Assembly (NCBI RefSeq): GCF_016599855.1
Contig: NZ_CP067041.1
Span: 4,712,001 to 4,776,000, forward strand
Origin: Bradyrhizobium diazoefficiens
GTDB taxonomy: Bacteria; Pseudomonadota; Alphaproteobacteria; Rhizobiales; Xanthobacteraceae
DNA: 64,000 nucleotides
Direction of reading: 5' to 3'
Positions 62,690 through 64,000 of this stretch are shown one piece after another; positions within the stretch are counted from its first letter, which is position 1, and each line of letters opens with the position of its first letter. The notes beneath the pieces are model-generated. The model searched no databases and was not told the origin of the DNA. It saw only the letters and a list, made by a program, of their open reading frames with translations. Both the position numbers and the translations under genes were made by a program.

Positions 62690-63049
62690 AGGACTTCTCA
62701 TAGCTTGGCGAAAAGACTTAGGCTCGTGCACGTATTATCCCTCGCGCACGCCGAGTTGAGAGCACAGATGCGGTTTGCATCCAAATCACGAGTTCAACGA
62801 CAAAGCGCCAAGTGTCTTCTCAAGAAAATCAGGCGAGGTCAGCGAACTCGCAAACTATTTCACCGACGACCTCGCCGATACAACGCCGTCCGACGCGGCG
62901 GCGCCCATCCTGAACTTCGCAGCAATCGATCTTGAGAAGCGAGAGGTTAAAATGCGATCGCTTCTCTCGAATACGATCATCTCGTTCTCGTGACCGGTTC
63001 TTACCATTCCTATTTTGGTCGCAAACGATTGGGCTAGGCATGAGCCCGG
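62690..63049. other. Upstream region of bioB, no other gene supported
   Basis: A 72-residue plus-strand frame at 62775 has no recognisable family. Confidence 0.35.
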
Positions 63050-63340
63050 ATTGAAGCGCATCATAGACGCTACCGAGATCAGAAAGCGCATGCTTCTTCC
63101 ATTTGAGCTTGCCGAAATTGGCGTAAGTGAGAAAGAGCGGCGGCCCCAGCCCACGTTCGTGATTGTCGGCGGCGGCACCAAACTGGCGTAGAGATGGCCG
63201 GTCCGATCGCCGAACTCGCCCGTTTTATCCTTGCGCGCGACTTCCGGAACATTGATCCGAGCTCTGCCCGAGTGATTCTTGTCGAGACGGTGCCCGCCTG
63301 CTTCGAGCAGTACGGGCGCAACCTGACAGCAGTTGATGTG
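63050..63340 (+). pseudogene. Fragment of a type II NADH dehydrogenase (NDH-2)
   Basis: The plus strand reads TEIRKRMLLPFELAEI, then RPQPTFVIVGGG with the second dinucleotide-binding glycine motif, then after an indel and stop near 63190 MAGPIAELARFILARDFRNI, DPSSARVILVE. These match the central region of NDH-2 enzymes; both ends are missing. Confidence 0.65.
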
Positions 63341-63484
63341 GAGCCGAAGGGTTGCTGCTGGAACTAGGCGCGTGTTTCGCCACGCGTACGCCGGGGATAG
63401 CCGCACCCACCGCGAGCAACCGCTGACCGTTGCGCGCTGCGGGTGCGAAGAGCCACCCCGAACGGAAAGGGGAAAGAAGGACTC

Positions 63485-64000
63485 CTAGTACTGCAGGTTA
63501 GGGTAGGCAGCGTTGTCTCCGCGTCCTTCGCGCGTTAGATCGAGAGCGCCGTAGATTGGCCAGACCGGGTCGAGGGGGCTGGTGCTGCCGCGTTTGAACA
63601 CGTTCTCGCTCGCCCAATGGTGGCGGATTTCGTCTCCATCGCGTGAGAACACGTTCAGGACCGCGAGCTGCACGCCCTCCGGTGTTTCCGCGTGGTAGTC
63701 GCGGTTGAAGGTGTTGTTCCGCGAGGATAATAGCCGCAGGTTACGCCAGCCGCGTTCCTGTGCGTAGGTGGCGAGCCGTTCGGGACTTGTCTTCGCGATC
63801 ACGACGAGGTTGATCCGCTCGGCGAGATGAAAAGCAGCACCCTCGAGCCCGTCGACGACCGATGTGCATGACGGGCACGGCTGGTCGACAAGCGGCAGCT
63901 CGGCTGTCTTACCTCCCGGGGCACCCGCCCGCTGGTCATGTGACCAGCGCGGAAACATCATGCTGTAGATGACCAACGAGTTCTTGCCTGGTGCGAACAA
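63485..64000 (-). CDS. DUF899 thioredoxin-like protein, N-terminus beyond the window
   Basis: 171 visible residues, open to the right edge. DUF899 features: YSMMFPRWSHDQR, the Cys pair LVDQPCPSCTSVVDGLEGAA, and YAQERGWRNLRLLSSRNNTF with FNRDYHAE. The family has a thioredoxin-like fold and unknown substrate. About 60-80 N-terminal residues should lie outside the window. Confidence 0.85.
   Translation of the reverse strand: MFAPGKNSLVIYSMMFPRWSHDQRAGAPGGKTAELPLVDQPCPSCTSVVDGLEGAAFHLAERINLVVIAKTSPERLATYAQERGWRNLRLLSSRNNTFNRDYHAETPEGVQLAVLNVFSRDGDEIRHHWASENVFKRGSTSPLDPVWPIYGALDLTREGRGDNAAYPNLQY

Noticed and set aside
1..64000. CRISPR arrays or phage modules
   Set aside because: No regularly spaced repeats and no phage structural or integrase genes were seen.

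Overview
The window looks like a decaying accessory region (symbiosis-island or plasmid-like) of an alphaproteobacterium of the order Rhizobiales, most likely a Bradyrhizobium or a close relative. Reasons: high-GC coding style, an Omp25/31-type beta-barrel, panC-panB and bioB standing alone among insertion sequences, a DUF6894-like small protein, TetR/LysR/AraC-rich detoxification clusters, and many single-frameshift or truncated gene copies. The genus is inference; no rRNA or tRNA gene was seen.

Layout. (1) 1-1945: an AraC regulator resembling RclR (cut by the window edge), divergent from an AhpD-like protein and an RclC-like DUF417 membrane protein. The same three-gene module recurs at 27.0-29.3 kb with a broken regulator and a broken DUF417 gene, and the regulator alone recurs at 42.5 kb. 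(2) 1.9-4.9 kb: remnants and small hypotheticals. (3) 4.9-8.4 kb: DUF485-ActP-like acid transporter, divergent LysR, and a tautomerase carrying all six catalytic residues of cis-3-chloroacrylic acid dehalogenase. (4) 10.2-27.0 kb: a redox and detoxification cluster of TetR, two glutathione transferases, several SDRs, D-2-hydroxyacid dehydrogenase, Asp-nucleophile hydrolase, cupin, AhpD-like protein, HLD-III-like haloalkane dehalogenase, patatin, LysR, peroxiredoxin and old yellow enzyme. Part of it shares a palindrome, ATTCC-N5-GGAAT, that also lies just before the LysR gene. (5) 29.6-33.2 kb: panC, panB, small proteins and a broken IS5-type element. (6) 33.5-42.3 kb: DcaP-like porin, AraC regulator, IS630 fragment, YeeE/YedE-type transporter, DsbA-like protein and DsbD. 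(7) 43.7-48.4 kb: a bufferin-type copper-response locus (BufB, BufC, ECF sigma, BufA1, DoxX) with SigF-type promoter motifs GTAACC-N16-CGAA before both bufA1 and bufBC, and a 17-bp-spacer version before the YHS gene. (8) 48.8-56.4 kb: TlpA-like protein, small secreted protein, AhpD-like protein, a deleted MHS transporter, and a phosphate-selective-type porin split by a complete insertion sequence. (9) 56.8-64.0 kb: outer-membrane barrel, NYN-domain protein, large GST-like protein, broken hydratase, bioB, a broken NDH-2 fragment and a DUF899 protein cut by the right edge.

Main theme: envelope, thiol and metal stress plus electrophile and halogenated-compound handling, each with local regulators. 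Two cross-cutting signals are not explained by gene annotation: an eight-copy element of about 40 bp, extended to a leader of about 110 bp in three copies, and a 180-bp sequence shared upstream of two different porin genes. Many single-base frameshifts could be true decay or assembly error; read-level checking would decide.
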